Assembly: GCA_015143295.1 (NCBI GenBank)
Contig: CM026561.1
Span: 41,358,875 to 41,422,874 of the forward strand
DNA: 64,000 bases
Direction: 5' to 3'
Source: Tetracentron sinense
Taxonomy: Eukaryota > Streptophyta > Magnoliopsida > Trochodendrales > Trochodendraceae
The notes under the pieces are model-generated. The model made no database searches. It saw only the letters and a list, made by a program, of their open reading frames with translations, and was not told the DNA's origin. Of this stretch, positions 31,901 to 43,000 are shown piece by piece; positions within the stretch are counted from its first letter, which is position 1, and each line of letters begins with the position of its first letter. A program made the position numbers and the translations under genes.

Positions 31901-34900
31901 GGCTCCTGAATCGACGATTCAAGGAATTTCATGTGAGGTTAATGAAGATACCTGATAGGCATATGCATGAGTACCTGTCCGAGCAACAAAAGTGGGGAAT
32001 CTAAAAGATAACTCCATCTGTGAAAGTAACAAACTGAAGCGCTAAAGTTCCCCTTTGGATACTGAAAGGGTGTCCTTAGAGGACTGTTGAAAATGAGGTA
32101 GCATAACAGGAGATTCCTCAAAAGTGGCAATACCAGTGAATGAGGCACTATGTGTATTGATCTGCATGCTTGGATGTTCCTCCATATCACCAATCTCAAA
32201 CATACGTCTTACTTAGGGATTAAAAACCAAATAAGCAAACAAGCCGGATCTCTCGAGCACCAACAACGCCACAACTAGAGGTCTAAATCAATTTTGATTT
32301 ATACAAATCAGCAACTTAAGCAAACAACCCGGATCTCTCAAACACCAACAACGCCTCAACTAGAGGTCTAAATCAATTCTGTTTTATACAAATCAGCAAC
32401 TTAAGCCAACAAGCCGGATCTCTCGAACACCAACAACGCCTCAACTAGAGGTCTAAATCAATTCTAATTTATACAAATTTGCAACTCACACACTTCGCAA
32501 CCTTCCACCAAAGTTTTCAACTTCATACAATCAAAACACCAAAAACGCCTCAAAAAATCACCCAAAAAATTCTAACATCTATAACTCTAGATCTAATGAT
32601 TCATAGTAGATCTAGATGTCCATCAACAACCCCAAAAACCTTTTAAACTCGAATGATGTAAATCTGATTTTTTTTCATAAAATTATTCGAGAGCATGAAA
32701 CATCAACTTAGATACTTCAAAGACTCAGAATAAAATCAACCCAAATTTCAAAAATATTAAACGAAACCAGATTCATAAGGCACTATTCACGCAACACTAT
32801 TCAAGTGGCACTATTCACGTAACACTATTCATGGCACTATTATGCCATTAAAAAAAAAAGCAGGCTTTGATTTCTTGTTCTTATACCAAGTAGAAAATTA
32901 AAAATAGTAAATTAGGGTTCGTGGAAGAAAAAAAGAAGAGAAGATGAAAAAGGAAAATTGGGAATGGAAAATTAGTTTCACCATCCCTTTAGCTCTTCTT
33001 TTATAGTACCAGTGTTACCTAGGCATTTCAGTTTTCCTAAATTTTGTCGTGCCGACACTTGGACACGACACTCCATGGCAAGACACGACACTCCTTGGTA
33101 TGTGCCTATACCATGTCATGGTGACATCAACATTATGATTAGGCACATGATGCTTCAACTGTGTTGTGCTATTTTAAAAATACAATTGCAATGAACTTTT
33201 AGTCAAATTATGTTGCTTTTTTTTTAGATATAGCGAAATTTTACTAGGAGAGCAGGCGGCAACAACAACGATCAACGTGGACGTCTCTCTTCTCTTCTCT
33301 CTTGTTGCTCATTTCTACTCTATATGAGTGTTTTTTTATAACTTAGGTATATACTTTTTAAAAAAATTGGTAACTGGTGATCCCTCTCTTTTTATTGTTA
33401 TTGTTATTTAAATATTTTGAGTTATAATATGTCTACATGTATTAAATCATTTTTTAAAAATTGTACGACCATGCCGCCGCATTGGGATTTTCAGAGCTTG
33501 CAGTGCCGAACACCCCTAGACACTTGGACACTTGGCACCCATACCACGTGCCTACGCAACACTGTATATTACTAACAGAATAAAAGGACATAAGTGTCCT
33601 TAATTACATAAAATACAATAGACACTAAAACATAATAAAGTAACTAGATAATAAAGCTATGATGGGCTTATTTAGATTGTCCATTACGACAAAATCGTAA
33701 GGTTCAATCCGATTTTTTTTAAAATTATTTAAAATATATATTTAATAAATCAGAAAAATGGAATAATCCATTATCCAAAAAAATTTATTCATATTAAAGA
33801 AAGTAATGAACATTTCATTCAATACACTCTATAAAATGTGAATGAATTCTATAAAACGAAAAATAACCCTCAATATCATTAAAGATAAATCAACAAAAGT
33901 AAACTCATATAATCATGTTGTATGAGATAAAGTATCAAAAGACTTGAACAATTAAAAAGACTAATAAAATAAACTATCAAGTTTTCCCAGAGTCCAACTC
34001 CATCTTCTTCTCTCTTCTTTTTCTTTTTCCCCGTTTCACAGCAATTGAGAGAAAAACCAATAAAGGGATTTGGCATGTCAGTAATAGGGGTTTTCCCCTT
34101 TCTTCTTTCTTCTTTCTTCTTAAATGACATGAAATACCTTTAGAAAACTGAAAGAATAAAAAATCTTTAAAAAAATACTTTTTAAGTATCAATCCGTAAT
34201 AGGGATTTCGTGCTCAAATCGCATAGTTCGTACGATTTGAATCACAAATTACAATGTGAATCACAAATCGAGTGAGATTTACCCAATTAAAATTTTCAAT
34301 TATGATTTGAATCGTTTTGCCTGCAATTCGATTCAAATCGTAGGATTTGAATCGTAAATCGCAAGGATTTAACAATCATGCTTGTATCATGTATGTAATT
34401 TACTTTATTGTTTTAATTCAATACTTTCTATTTTAATCCATTGAGTGTAAGCTTTTAATATCTAGATTGTCTTGTTTATATTCAAGAGTATAACTAGTGG
34501 TACCACAATTATATGTCATGGGCTCAGTATTGCTATTACCTAGAGACAGGGAAGATGACTTTGAGCCATATCAGATCCCTATATGGTTATGAATCATGAG
34601 TTTAGTCTGCCTCCTTGTAGAGACAAGGAAGATGACTTTGAGCCATATCAGATCCCTATACGGTTATGAATCATGAGTTGGGACTTGAGTGTTCATGGGT
34701 GATATCTTGTCATATTTCTCCTTCTTTTGGGATGTATTGTTGTATAAAACACTCAATCATGCATATTTGGCTTCGCAGTTAAGACAACGCATGCCATTTG
34801 ACATGACTTTCACATATGATGTCATACATGCTTGCATTTTGTTATATAATGATTTCTAAATGTGTATTTATGCTTATGTATTCAATTCCTAAAGTATCAT

Positions 34901-37900
34901 CTTAGATTTCCAACATTTCCTTAATGTTTCCTAAGTTTCTTTAATTTTTACATAAATTCCTTAGACTTCCTTAAACTTCCACAATATGTGTCAACTTCCT
35001 TAGCGGTTAGACAAACACCGAAGTTTAATACCTAGGTAAGAAATTCAATTGTGTTGAAGGAATGTGTTAGGAACCCTTAAACACCTGCTAAAAGCAATTG
35101 CCTGATCTCTAAATCCATATTAGACTAAATTGAAAGCTATAATAATTCCTAATTAAGTACATGCTATATTTAAGAATCATGCTCAAGATAGAAACATGCT
35201 AATCAAGATATCAATCCGAAATGGAAACATGTTATTAGGCAATTTCTAAGCACCATTCAACCAAATTAGAAACATGCTAACAGTGATGGAAATATGCTAA
35301 GATCAAAAATAGAAATATCTAAAACAGCAATAAACATAAAATAGAAATAAACATCTAAGAGGAAACTAACCTAAATTTTCTATCTAGGATTGTTGAACTC
35401 GATCAGAGTTGCCTCGTATTCATTTACATTGAATCAAACCACACATGGTTCCAAAGCATGACTAATTCAATATATTTTGTCTATGAAATTTTTTGGATGG
35501 CCCGAAGTTGTTTAGGCTCATGCGGGTAAGAAGCATGATGATAGCAAGCTTAGATCAATTTCTAAAATATACTAATATATGTATAAGGACAAAATAGAAT
35601 ACTGAAAATCTTAGAACAGCGAAGCAAAAAAGAAACAAGAGATTTCTGACCCGGGTTTCAAGAAAACTGAGACAAACAGTGTACAATTGGCGGTCATCTC
35701 AATGCTGCCAGAATATCATAAGTTAAAAAAAGAAATTGTCGGTACTACGTCCACTGCCAGATTGCAATAGTTTGGAATGGTAGTTTGCAGTAGAGAGTAT
35801 GCTACCTGCTACGTCCCTGGTTGATATACTAAGCAGTGCACTATATTATATTAAGTCTGCAAACTTGTTCTTGCTATAACTTATTCTCCTTAACTCTAAA
35901 TCAAACGAGATTTTTTTCCATGTACTCTCAATCAGATGGGGAATCCACTTGTCATGTTTGGGATGCAAATTCATTAGCACCTAATCATAGGGTCCAAATA
36001 AAGTTTCGGCATATAACTACAAGTAACCTAAATCAGTCTCAAAAGAAGGTCATGGATGATTTCAGAGGGTAGAAAAACCTCTGGATACCAAATTTCAAAA
36101 TCGAACTCATTCGACGAGGGGTCAATTGTCACACAAGGATCAAATTTGTAGCATAAGGCATGATCAATGGTGTAAAAAACCAGATCAGAAATCATTTAGT
36201 ATATGTGATCTCTGGATGAAATCAGGCCCAGAGACCAAATTTGAGGCAATTCTAATATGGTTTGCCTCTTCTTTGGATCCATTTTCAAAATTTTAATCTA
36301 ATTATCCTAATGTTGATTCTACTCACATTGATATTGGTACCCCAATGGCAACAATAGACAAAACATTATCCACCTTGTGGAATATAATCAATATATAAAC
36401 TAGTAGAGCTCCTTTGATGAAAACTTGAATCATAGAATAAAAAAGAGGGATTACTCTCTCACAAATCTCCAAAATATCAGTCATTATTCCTCCAGAGTTC
36501 CTTCCTTTGAGGTTGAAGAGTTGAAGTCCATAGTTCAAACCCTAGGAGGGGTTTATATAGAGGTACAATGGTGCTTGAAATAGGTGTTGCCAAAACAAAA
36601 AACAAAGTTTTTAGAAACCTGTGGTGTCAGTAATAGTAATACCGACAACCTGCTTTTTGAAGGAAAAATAGGTGTCAGATTATCAACAGTTTCCAACTTG
36701 ATTCAAAACTGGATTTGGCAGTAATTATCTTGCCACCAAATTCAAACAATTTTCTTAATTTACATTTAGAAACTTCTTCTTTTAGTTTAGCAACTTCTTT
36801 TTTTATTACTTTTTCCATATTTCTCAATGTGGGGTGACAATAATTGGATTATAGCTACCTTTAATTTTCAACTTAAAACCCTAATTTTAAAAATACAAAC
36901 CCTAGAATGACATGTGTCACCCCATGCAGGGGCGGGGGGTTACTGCCCCTTTGAACTTTTGAGGGAAAAAATACTTAGTTTATACTTATATTATTTAATT
37001 TAAGAGGGCATAGGCATGGGGCAGCTGCCCCTTGAACTTTTGTGGAAAAAAAGAAGCTAAATTTTGTATTGTATTATTTAATTTAAGAGGGTATAGCCAT
37101 GGACAAGGGGGCAGCTGCCCCCCTAACCTTAAATATATATTTTCTTTACAAACGGACAAGATGGCCTAGGAACTTGGCCCTCAAAACAAAATGGCAAGAT
37201 AATGTTGATTGTTGACTATGCATAAATTTACTAGTCTTTCATGTGTTAATTGCTCATACTCGAGTAAACTGCTAAAGATGGAAAAGGAACATGCTCATTT
37301 TCTACAAGAAGGGAAAGCAGAAAATGTAAAATGGCTCATCTTCTTTTTGCTTCATTAGAATTTAGAACAACAGAGATGTCATTACAAATTATGGTAATAA
37401 CAGACTTGAAGCTAAACAAGTTGGCAAGGTAATGTAGAACTAATACCATCTTCGCACCGAGTCCAAACTTTCCACGCGTCTGTTTTAATCCATACTTTGT
37501 CCCGGACAAAACTGCATGAATTAATAATCATATAGAAAGTTAAAACCATATTACAGCCATTTCATCAAATATCACATTTGTTCAATTCTTAATATAACGT
37601 AAAAAAGTGTATAAATCAGTCAAGAGACTCAAGACTATTATCCAAATCCATGTGTAAATGAAATCGTGTCAAATGGAAATTGGGTCTAACAGGTCTATAA
37701 GAAACCTCGTCCAAACATATTCGGGATGTCATCATGCGGCATTCCTCTTCCATTATCCTACATTAAGACCATTTACCAATATCAAGAGACTTCAACCAAT
37801 CAAGAATAGTAAAGATTTGATTTACCTTCATTCATGATATAATTGGATGAATCAAACCATAAAATTTCTAACAATGCTCAAACAATGATTTGGTATTAGA

Positions 37901-39402
37901 AAAAAAGATCGAGATGGTTAGTGAATCACACCTTACAAGTGACCCTGAAAAATGAGGCCTCACCTCGACCCTTTATGCCCTTTGTAGCTGGAGGGTCTTT
38001 GACCTTCTTCCCAAGGGCAGCATTCTTTGCTTGGATTTCTTGGTTGCGAGCTTCCTTGGCAAGGCGTTTCTACAAGAAGGAAACAAGAGAGCATCAAAAT
38101 AGATCACACGTTTATCAGTAACCAAAATTTTGGTTTTTCTTCATGCTTCATATTTCCTTTGCAAAGGACAAAACAATTGTTCGCCGGTAAAGCAAGGCAA
38201 ATTACTTGATTAAGTGAAAAACTTGCAATATCCATACTGAACATAAAAATATTGGCAGATCAAGAAAAGCACAAGCATGATCATTCACCAGGCATCAACT
38301 CTATTACACAGTAATACAACTTCCCTTTCTCCGTTTATCATAAGGCTATACAAGGTCTTAACCAAACAGACACAATTAGGAATGCACATCACACACCTCA
38401 CGAGCCTTAGCAGGCTCAAAATCATCATACAGTGCCTCATCAACACGCTCTCGATCAACAAGACCAATCATAGAATTAAACTTGCTTTTCCCAATCTCCT
38501 CTCTGCAATAGCCAAATCATTTCAAGAAATTAACAATTTAGCATCTTAAGTTTCTCATTTGTCAATAAAATCCCATTATTGGCTCATTCTTAGGATATGG
38601 GTGGATTGTATATCCTGTTTACTAAATCATACTATAGGGATGTATTGAGCAGACAGATATTCATGAAACTCTACATGGATGTGTCTAAGATGGCATATGC
38701 ATAGGCATTCTATATGCATATTCTACATTCATTTGTGTTTTAACTACATATATAGCCACTTACATTGTTACTTCTATTACGGGAAGCTCGGAAATGGACT
38801 CCGCTGAATCAAGTGAATTTTCCACAAGTTCTCTCACAGTCGTGTAGAGACTTTTCCCGGGCTGAAATTGACAAGAACTCAACTTAAAACCATTCGATCG
38901 AAACCCAAATTTCAATTTACCAAAAAAAATAAATTCAAAATACCATCCATCACTTCATGGCCTATCATGACTCAGAAGTCAGAATTTCCGGAAAACAGAG
39001 CAACAAGACCACATGAAATGTCAATATATTTATATAAATCAGCATAGATCGGTAAAAAAAAAAAAAGTTTTCAAACAAAAATTCACAAAAACTACAAACT
39101 GCTATAGGAGATTATCATCAAATTTCTACCTTGATACCAAATGATGAGAACCAAAGAGTCAATTAAACTTACGTTATCGAAACCAGCGATGTTCTTATTC
39201 TCGGCAAAGAACTCCGCCGGAGATTCTGCAGAAAGCACAATTACTACTACAAAGAAACCAAAAATAAAGCATAAAACACTAATGGAGCTTCCTGGCGAGA
39301 AAACTAACTCTGCTTCAGAACGCTATCCTTTGCCTTTTTAGGCGTTTTAGATCTTCCTTTCTTCGCATTCACCGGACTTTCACTACTACCGTCAGTATCC
39401 AT
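16957..39402 (-). CDS. TOP6B: DNA topoisomerase VI subunit B-like (TOP6B), complete, 19 exons
   Basis: It encodes the GHKL ATPase subunit that works with SPO11-like A subunits to pass DNA strands; in plants it is needed for endoreduplication. Exons, high to low: 39402-39309, 39225-39173, 38861-38764, 38502-38397, 38069-37932, 37757-37706, 37511-37447, 26372-26266, 25939-25837, 25647-25562, 25470-25274, 21935-21820, 20227-20142, 19949-19877, 18901-18810, 18686-18548, 18463-18369, 17798-17624, 17103-16957. All join in frame at AG/GT borders to give 673 codons, the family's usual length. The Bergerat ATP-binding motifs are visible: [11 protein letters not shown] (about residue 60), DNGRGMP (165) and GKFGLGAKM (195). 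The transducer-domain region includes [16 protein letters not shown] and [20 protein letters not shown], and the C-terminus reads [14 protein letters not shown]. Intron 7 is 11 kb and holds nested transposons in the gene's own orientation; introns 11 and 12 also hold repeats. No disabling change is seen. Confidence 0.95.
19218..19421. repeat. Direct tandem duplication, 102-bp unit, in TOP6B intron 14
   Basis: AACCAGAAACCTATATCTA followed by a GGAAACTGTTT block occurs at 19218 and again at 19320. It lies entirely within the intron between exons 14 and 15. Confidence 0.85.
20320..21735 (+). mobile_element. LTR-retrotransposon-like block (solo LTR?) in TOP6B intron 12
   Basis: About 1.4 kb of non-coding sequence contains repeated TTGGGTCGACCCAA and CGGTTGACCGAAC motifs. 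It ends in a T-rich promoter/terminator-like tract and the phrase GGAGACCTAGCCTCCCCCC. The feel is that of a plant LTR. No second copy, internal domain or certain target duplication was found. The boundaries are approximate, and the call rests on general resemblance. Confidence 0.35.
22485..23479. mobile_element. Non-autonomous hAT element in TOP6B intron 11
   Basis: The left end CAGGGGCAGAGCC and right end GGCTCCACCCCCG are imperfect inverted repeats of the CAGGGGCGGAGCC type common in plant hAT elements. They are flanked by 8-bp target duplications, GTCAATGC (22477-22484) and GTCAACGC (23480-23487), with one mismatch. The 995 bp inside have no transposase frame. A separate fold-back element sits inside it at 22562-22920. 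It is intronic and should be spliced out of TOP6B. Confidence 0.85.
22562..22920. mobile_element. Fold-back MITE nested in the hAT element
   Basis: The left arm (AATCGCAATTGAACTCGGGG, CCAATCGTACCCA, GGTCAACATGTGTCC, then CTAACCCGTAGGGTTCA) is mirrored by the right arm (TGAACCTTAAAGGTTAG, GGACACGTATTGACTTGTGG, then CCGAGTCCAATTGTGATTGG). The arms are about 150 bp each, so the whole element can fold into one hairpin. A second half-copy of the same arm follows at 22930-23040. Related sequence occurs near 11580, 12700, 14825 and at the right edge of the window (about 63970). Confidence 0.75.
26060..26280. repeat. Tandem duplication spanning the TOP6B exon 8 donor site
   Basis: A roughly 104-bp unit containing CATCTTAATATCCATATTTCAAGTCAT and then CCGATGAA occurs twice. 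The exon-proximal copy holds the true donor (CATCG|GTATGAC on the minus strand, exon end 26266). The intronic copy holds CATCG|GCATGAC at 26162, so the equivalent position is GC instead of GT. Confidence 0.85.
26655..28406. other. TOP6B intron 7, repeat-like non-coding part
   Basis: Between 26655 and about 27190 the sequence has LTR-like features: a TATA-type AATAAAAGG followed by a CT-rich leader. No partner copy was found. From 27130 to 28100 it is AT-rich with CGTTTCGATCAACTTCAA words, an AAAT microsatellite at about 27402-27423 and a tandem duplication at 27978. Confidence 0.4.
27978..28105. repeat. Direct tandem duplication, 64-bp unit
   Basis: GGCTAAATTTCAACTTCCAA, then GCAAGGTTTTTTC and CTTAA-GG, occurs at 27978 and 28042. 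It is within TOP6B intron 7. Confidence 0.9.
28479..28721 (-). repeat. Copia 3' LTR
   Basis: 243 bp, matching the split right-hand LTR closely from AGTAGAAAATTA through CCATTACGACA. The polypurine tract lies immediately to its right. Confidence 0.9.
28826..32200 (-). pseudogene. Copia gag-pol remains: pre-integrase, integrase, RT, RNase H
   Basis: Read from high to low coordinates. First come gag-like scraps (about 32200-31940). Next is a GAG-pre-integrase stretch (31891-31553; CKVDGFYIL-type end). Then comes an integrase core (31412-30816; [44 protein letters not shown]), with the first two acidic catalytic residues plausible. Reverse transcriptase follows (29770-29273; [11 protein letters not shown] carries the YVDD box, then [15 protein letters not shown]) and RNase H (29134-28826; [32 protein letters not shown]). 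The order pre-integrase, integrase, RT, RNase H is diagnostic of copia. Several frameshifts and stops separate the pieces, and the zinc-finger gag is not recognisable. Confidence 0.9.
32228..32490. repeat. Three tandem copies of an ~85-bp unit in the copia leader
   Basis: AGC(A/C)AACAA(G/C)CCGGATCTCTC, then CACCAACAACGCC and CAACTAGAGGTCTAAATCAA, occurs three times in a row with few changes. It lies between the copia primer-binding site and the pol remains, where gag would be expected. Confidence 0.9.
32889..33691 (-). repeat. Copia 5' LTR, interrupted by a hAT MITE
   Basis: LTR sequence runs 32889-33009 and resumes at 33565-33691. Removing the 555-bp insert and one copy of its 8-bp duplication leaves about 240 bp, the length of the other LTR. 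Several substitutions separate the two LTRs, so the insertion is not recent. Confidence 0.9.
33010..33564. mobile_element. hAT MITE inside the copia LTR
   Basis: The ends CAGTGTTACCTAGGCA and TGCCTACGCAACACTG are imperfect inverted repeats of the CAGTGTTGCC-TAGGC type. They are flanked by 8-bp duplications TATAGTAC (33002-33009) and TATATTAC (33565-33572), with one mismatch. The other LTR of the same copia gives the empty site (TTTTATATTACTAAC), which confirms the boundaries. It is 555 bp and non-coding. Confidence 0.9.
34543..34690. repeat. Direct tandem duplication, 77-bp unit
   Basis: GAAGATGACTTTGAGCCATA, then TCAGATCCCTATA and GGTTATGAATCATGAGTT, is present twice, 77 bp apart. It lies in TOP6B intron 7. 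Confidence 0.9.
34700..37446. other. TOP6B intron 7, remaining part
   Basis: No coding exon was found. At 36924-37130 a block with GGGGGCAGCTGCCCC-type phrases and AATTTAAGAGGG(C/T)ATAG is repeated two to three times; it resembles internal sequence of the hAT-like elements at 22485 and 52243. Around 35650-36700 the phrases are repeat-like, but I could not place them in a family. Confidence 0.4.
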
Positions 39403-40071
39403 GGAAATGCTTGCAGAGATCGATCACCTGAAAAACTAGAGATGAATGAATGCGAAACAAAGAGATGGTTTCGTGCCTATATTATATCGCAGCTGAAGCT
39501 TTGAAAGCGCATCTTTAATGGCGGATATTTCAGATGGTAAATGAAAACCAGCTAGGGTTTCATCCAGTAGATTTGCAGAAGAAGCTCTCTAGGGCTTCTG
39601 GCTACAGAGATCATGCCCAAGCTCGAAACAAAGCTAGGGCAAGTAACTGCAATTCTGCAACCAATTTTAACGTTGTGAGATTGCATAGAGGTTGATGGAT
39701 GTCATTCAATCATGACCGTTTAATCTATTGAAAGTAGGTCCATGATTGCATGAATGGTATAGATGATGAATAAGATTATCAATTAGGTGTATTCGATTAC
39801 ACCAAGATATATCTCCTCTTAATAACCATACATGAGATTTCCCGCTAAAGAAAGCTGTGCGTATTACGCACAAGGCGCACTACAGAAATACCGACCTTTT
39901 CTTTTCTTTTTTTTCCTGACAAGAATATATAATGTTTAAGTGGATAAAAGAAATTCATTTCTCATCCACAACCTCTCCTACTGCAAAAACCCTTCTTTTT
40001 GCGGTACGTTGAAGAATGCAAAACCCTAAATTTTTTGCTCTCTGAAACCCTAATTTTGAGAAATTGCAAAA
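39403..40071. promoter_or_regulatory. Shared upstream region of TOP6B and PSRP2
   Basis: The start codons of the two divergent genes are only 669 bp apart, so their promoters must lie in this interval. On the PSRP2 side a CT-rich tract (39897-39917) precedes the leader. I see no coding sequence between them. Confidence 0.7.
40021..40053 (+). promoter_or_regulatory. Two telo-box motifs (AAACCCTAA) before PSRP2
   Basis: Exact AAACCCTAA occurs at 40021-40029 and 40045-40053, within 52 bp of the start codon. Telo-boxes are a known element of plant genes for ribosome and translation components, where they sit near the transcription start. That fits a plastid ribosome-associated protein. No binding has been shown here. 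Confidence 0.7.
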
Positions 40072-43000
40072 ATGGCAGCGATTTATTCTCCTCTATCTCC
40101 CAGTTTTTTCCTACAGCCCACCAAATCTTTCAGAATCCAAACACAATCCTCAAAACCATCGTTACAACTTCCCAAAACAGCTTGCCTTTGGAATTCTCAC
40201 GGATATGCGATTTCACCATTCTTCTTAAGCTCCAAAGAAACCCTAAGAATCTCTGCTGTAGCTGAAGAAGCCTCTGTGTCGACTCAAGATCCGTCTTCAG
40301 AGGCAGCGAGGAGATTGTACGTTGGGAACATTCCGCGGACCATCAAAAACTCAGAACTTAAGGGAATAGTTGAAGAACATGGTGCAGTCGAGAAGGCTGA
40401 GGTATCGAGTGCTGAATTTCTTTTTTGCTTTTGTGTTTTTGTCATGCATTTTACTGTTTTTATTACGCATTCAAGTTGCTATCTTATAACTTTCTTTGAC
40501 AAATGAGTCTGGAACTCTGGATAGCATTTGTGGAGTTTAACGCAAATTTCCTCTTTCTTTATCAAATAAAACATTTATTTAATTTATAGGGGTGTTTTAA
40601 AATGAAATTCAGTGCTGATTTTCTACACATTGATTATTGGTATGATGTCTTGAATTCCATCCCATGCATTTAATGTCTCACGGCATATGAAGTTAGGGTG
40701 CCACATGGTTGCGGCTAATGCTGCACTCCAAGACCGATCCAACCTGAGTTTTCTAAACAAAGAAAATGGTGGGGGGATTAATTCTGGAGTGATTTCATTT
40801 TTTGAGTGGTTGTTCTTGTGGGAATTAAAATTTGGGGAACTCCTTCTGGGTTTGGGGCTTAACAAGAGCTTAGATGGCCTTGAGTATAGGGTTATTGAGC
40901 ATCTCTTTGCAAGAGAGTTTTGGGGTTCTGAGTGCTCTTTGTATTCAAATATGATCTAGTACCCTTAAGAATTATCTTATCCTATATGGTTTATACTTTA
41001 TAGGTTCCATGTGTAGAAAGATCATGTGGCATTAATGGCACCGACAATATTAAGTGATGTACCGATGCAATCGAAATTTGTCCAAGACATATTACCAATA
41101 TGGAGTGTGAGTGAGAGATTAGCTCTTAGGGAGAGCATACCCTTGTTTTTAGTAGGGTAATTCTTGTATTTTTTTTATTTTTTTTGGCTGCAAAAGTGGC
41201 AGTTGAGAAAATAATGGATAACTATAAGGAAATATATATTTTTCTCTTTTAAGTTATCAATTTTATGTTCTTTGGTTCAATAGTAGCAGTTGAGTTGCCT
41301 TTTCGCATTTGTTACTATGGAGAATTTTGAGGATGCTGATGCTATCGAGAAGCTAAATGGTAGCGTAAGATGTAATTCTATACTTACATAACAATAATTT
41401 CTGATAAAAAAATATAATTTTACTTGTAACTATCAAGAAGCTTACATTCTTTGGTTATGGATTAAGGACTGGGTCATCTGTCTTTCATGAATTGATTAAC
41501 AAGAAACCAAAGGAGTCAGAGGTTCTGAGTTTTGAGTTTGAGTTCGATTCTCATCCCCTTGTTGGCCACCTTCAGGGATTTATTCCTACTCACCCGGTGC
41601 GTATGGATGTAGGTGCCTGCACATGCCCTGGGGATTAGTCGGGTGCTCTAAGAGGCCCGTACACCCTCGTTTCTGAACAAAAAAAACGAAGGATGTGAGA
41701 ACAAAGTAAATATAATGGAAAAACCTTTGCAGATTGTGCAATTTTGATGTTTAATACATGAACCATGAAGTGATAGAAGTAATGTTGTTTTGGTATTTCA
41801 ATTTGATTTAAGTTGAATTTTTGTGAATCTGATGGCATAGCTATCAGAAAATTCATACCTTTACTTGTCCATGGCTGCTAATAGTAGCAATTTGAGAGAG
41901 TCAAAAAATGGATAACCAGGTTGATCTTAGTTTGAGATAAATCTTCCTCCATGTTATGTTGACAGGTTATGTATGATAAGTACTCTGGAAGGAGCCGCCG
42001 TTTTGCGTTTGTTACTATGAAAACTGTTGAGGATGCAAATGCAGTTATTGAGAAGTTGAATGGCACAGTAAGTTGTAATTTTGTACTCACGTGACGTGAT
42101 TTTCAAAAAATATATATAATTCTAATCATAAAAATTCAAGAAGCTTACTTTCTTTGGTTTATGAGGTTCATTACACAGATAAAGACTAAGTTGTGGATCA
42201 TCTATTTTTCATGAATTAACAGGAAATTGGAGGACGAGAGATCAAAGTAAATGTAACAGAGAAACCTTTGCAGATGGATTTGTCCCTCCTCCAGGTTGAG
42301 GAATCCCAATTTATCGATAGCCCCCACAAGGTCTATGTGGGTAACCTTGCAAAAACAGTAACCTCAGATACACTCAACGAATTATTCTCTGAGAAGGGAA
42401 AGGTTCTTAGCACAAAAGTTTCTCGGATGCCGGGGACCTCAAAATCCAGTGGGTTTGGGTTTGTTTCATTCTCTTCAGATGAGGATGTAGAAGCTGCAAT
42501 TTCATCGTTTAACAATGCTGTAAACTCTCCGCTGACCCTATTATGTTTACATGAAACTTGGACTATTAGACACACTTGCACGCACACATTGGCAAGTAGT
42601 TGGAATGCATAAATAAGCCCATGCATATACATATTTGATTGTTAACAAAGTCCTGTATTTGTATGTTATGGGAAATAGTTACTGTCTTTGATTCGAATGT
42701 TTCAAAGTACAAGCATGAGGAAACCCGGAGTGTTTTGGTTGAGAAATCCTCACTCATCTTCCCCGATGTGTGCTGTACACAGCATATGTAGAGATGACTA
42801 GGGCCCAAAAAATGGACTCATTGGATGTTCTTACCTGCTGTTAACATCCACATTTTATCTGTAGTGGTTGGGTTGGCTTGATTATTAAGGTTACACGACA
42901 TATTTACTGCTCACCATCTTGTATGCTAGGTTTCCTTTCTATGTTTTGTATTACCATTTCAATGTTTGATGCCTTCTTGTTTATTGCAGTTGTTGGTGGG

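Larger units (their letters stand above)
28479..33691 (-). mobile_element. Degenerate Ty1/copia retrotransposon
   Basis: Two LTRs of about 240 bp (28479-28721 and 32889-33691, the latter interrupted) flank a minus-strand pol region. The flanks are perfect 5-bp duplications AAATC (28474-28478 and 33692-33696). The LTR begins TGTCG and ends with CT rather than CA. After the 5' LTR comes TGGTATAAGAAC, close to the copia initiator-tRNA primer site, and GAGGGGGAG precedes the 3' LTR as a polypurine tract. It has the same orientation as TOP6B, so host transcription reads through it in sense. It cannot move by itself, because gag and pol are broken. Confidence 0.9.
28407..34379. mobile_element. MULE-like outer element split by a copia insertion
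   Basis: The left terminus starts CAAGGTTGTTAAATCG and the right terminus is its imperfect reverse complement (GGATTTAACAATCAT). Both are followed inward by runs of AAATCG/CGATTT words, inverted relative to each other. Outside lie identical 9-bp direct repeats, GCTTGTATC, at 28398-28406 and 34380-34388. A 9-bp duplication is typical of Mutator-like elements. Without the copia insertion the element would be about 750 bp and has no coding capacity. It sits in TOP6B intron 7. Confidence 0.75.

Noticed and set aside
33879-34192. K/E-rich minus-strand ORFs inside the MULE-like element
   Set aside because: Translations of a CT-rich simple-sequence tract, with no domain.
39878-39890. CACTACAGAAATA near the PSRP2 promoter
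   Set aside because: A single unpaired occurrence without subterminal repeats or an opposite end; probably chance.
40687-40959. 90-codon ORF in PSRP2 intron 1
   Set aside because: No domain and no splice context. It lies between well-defined exons and would interrupt the RRM.
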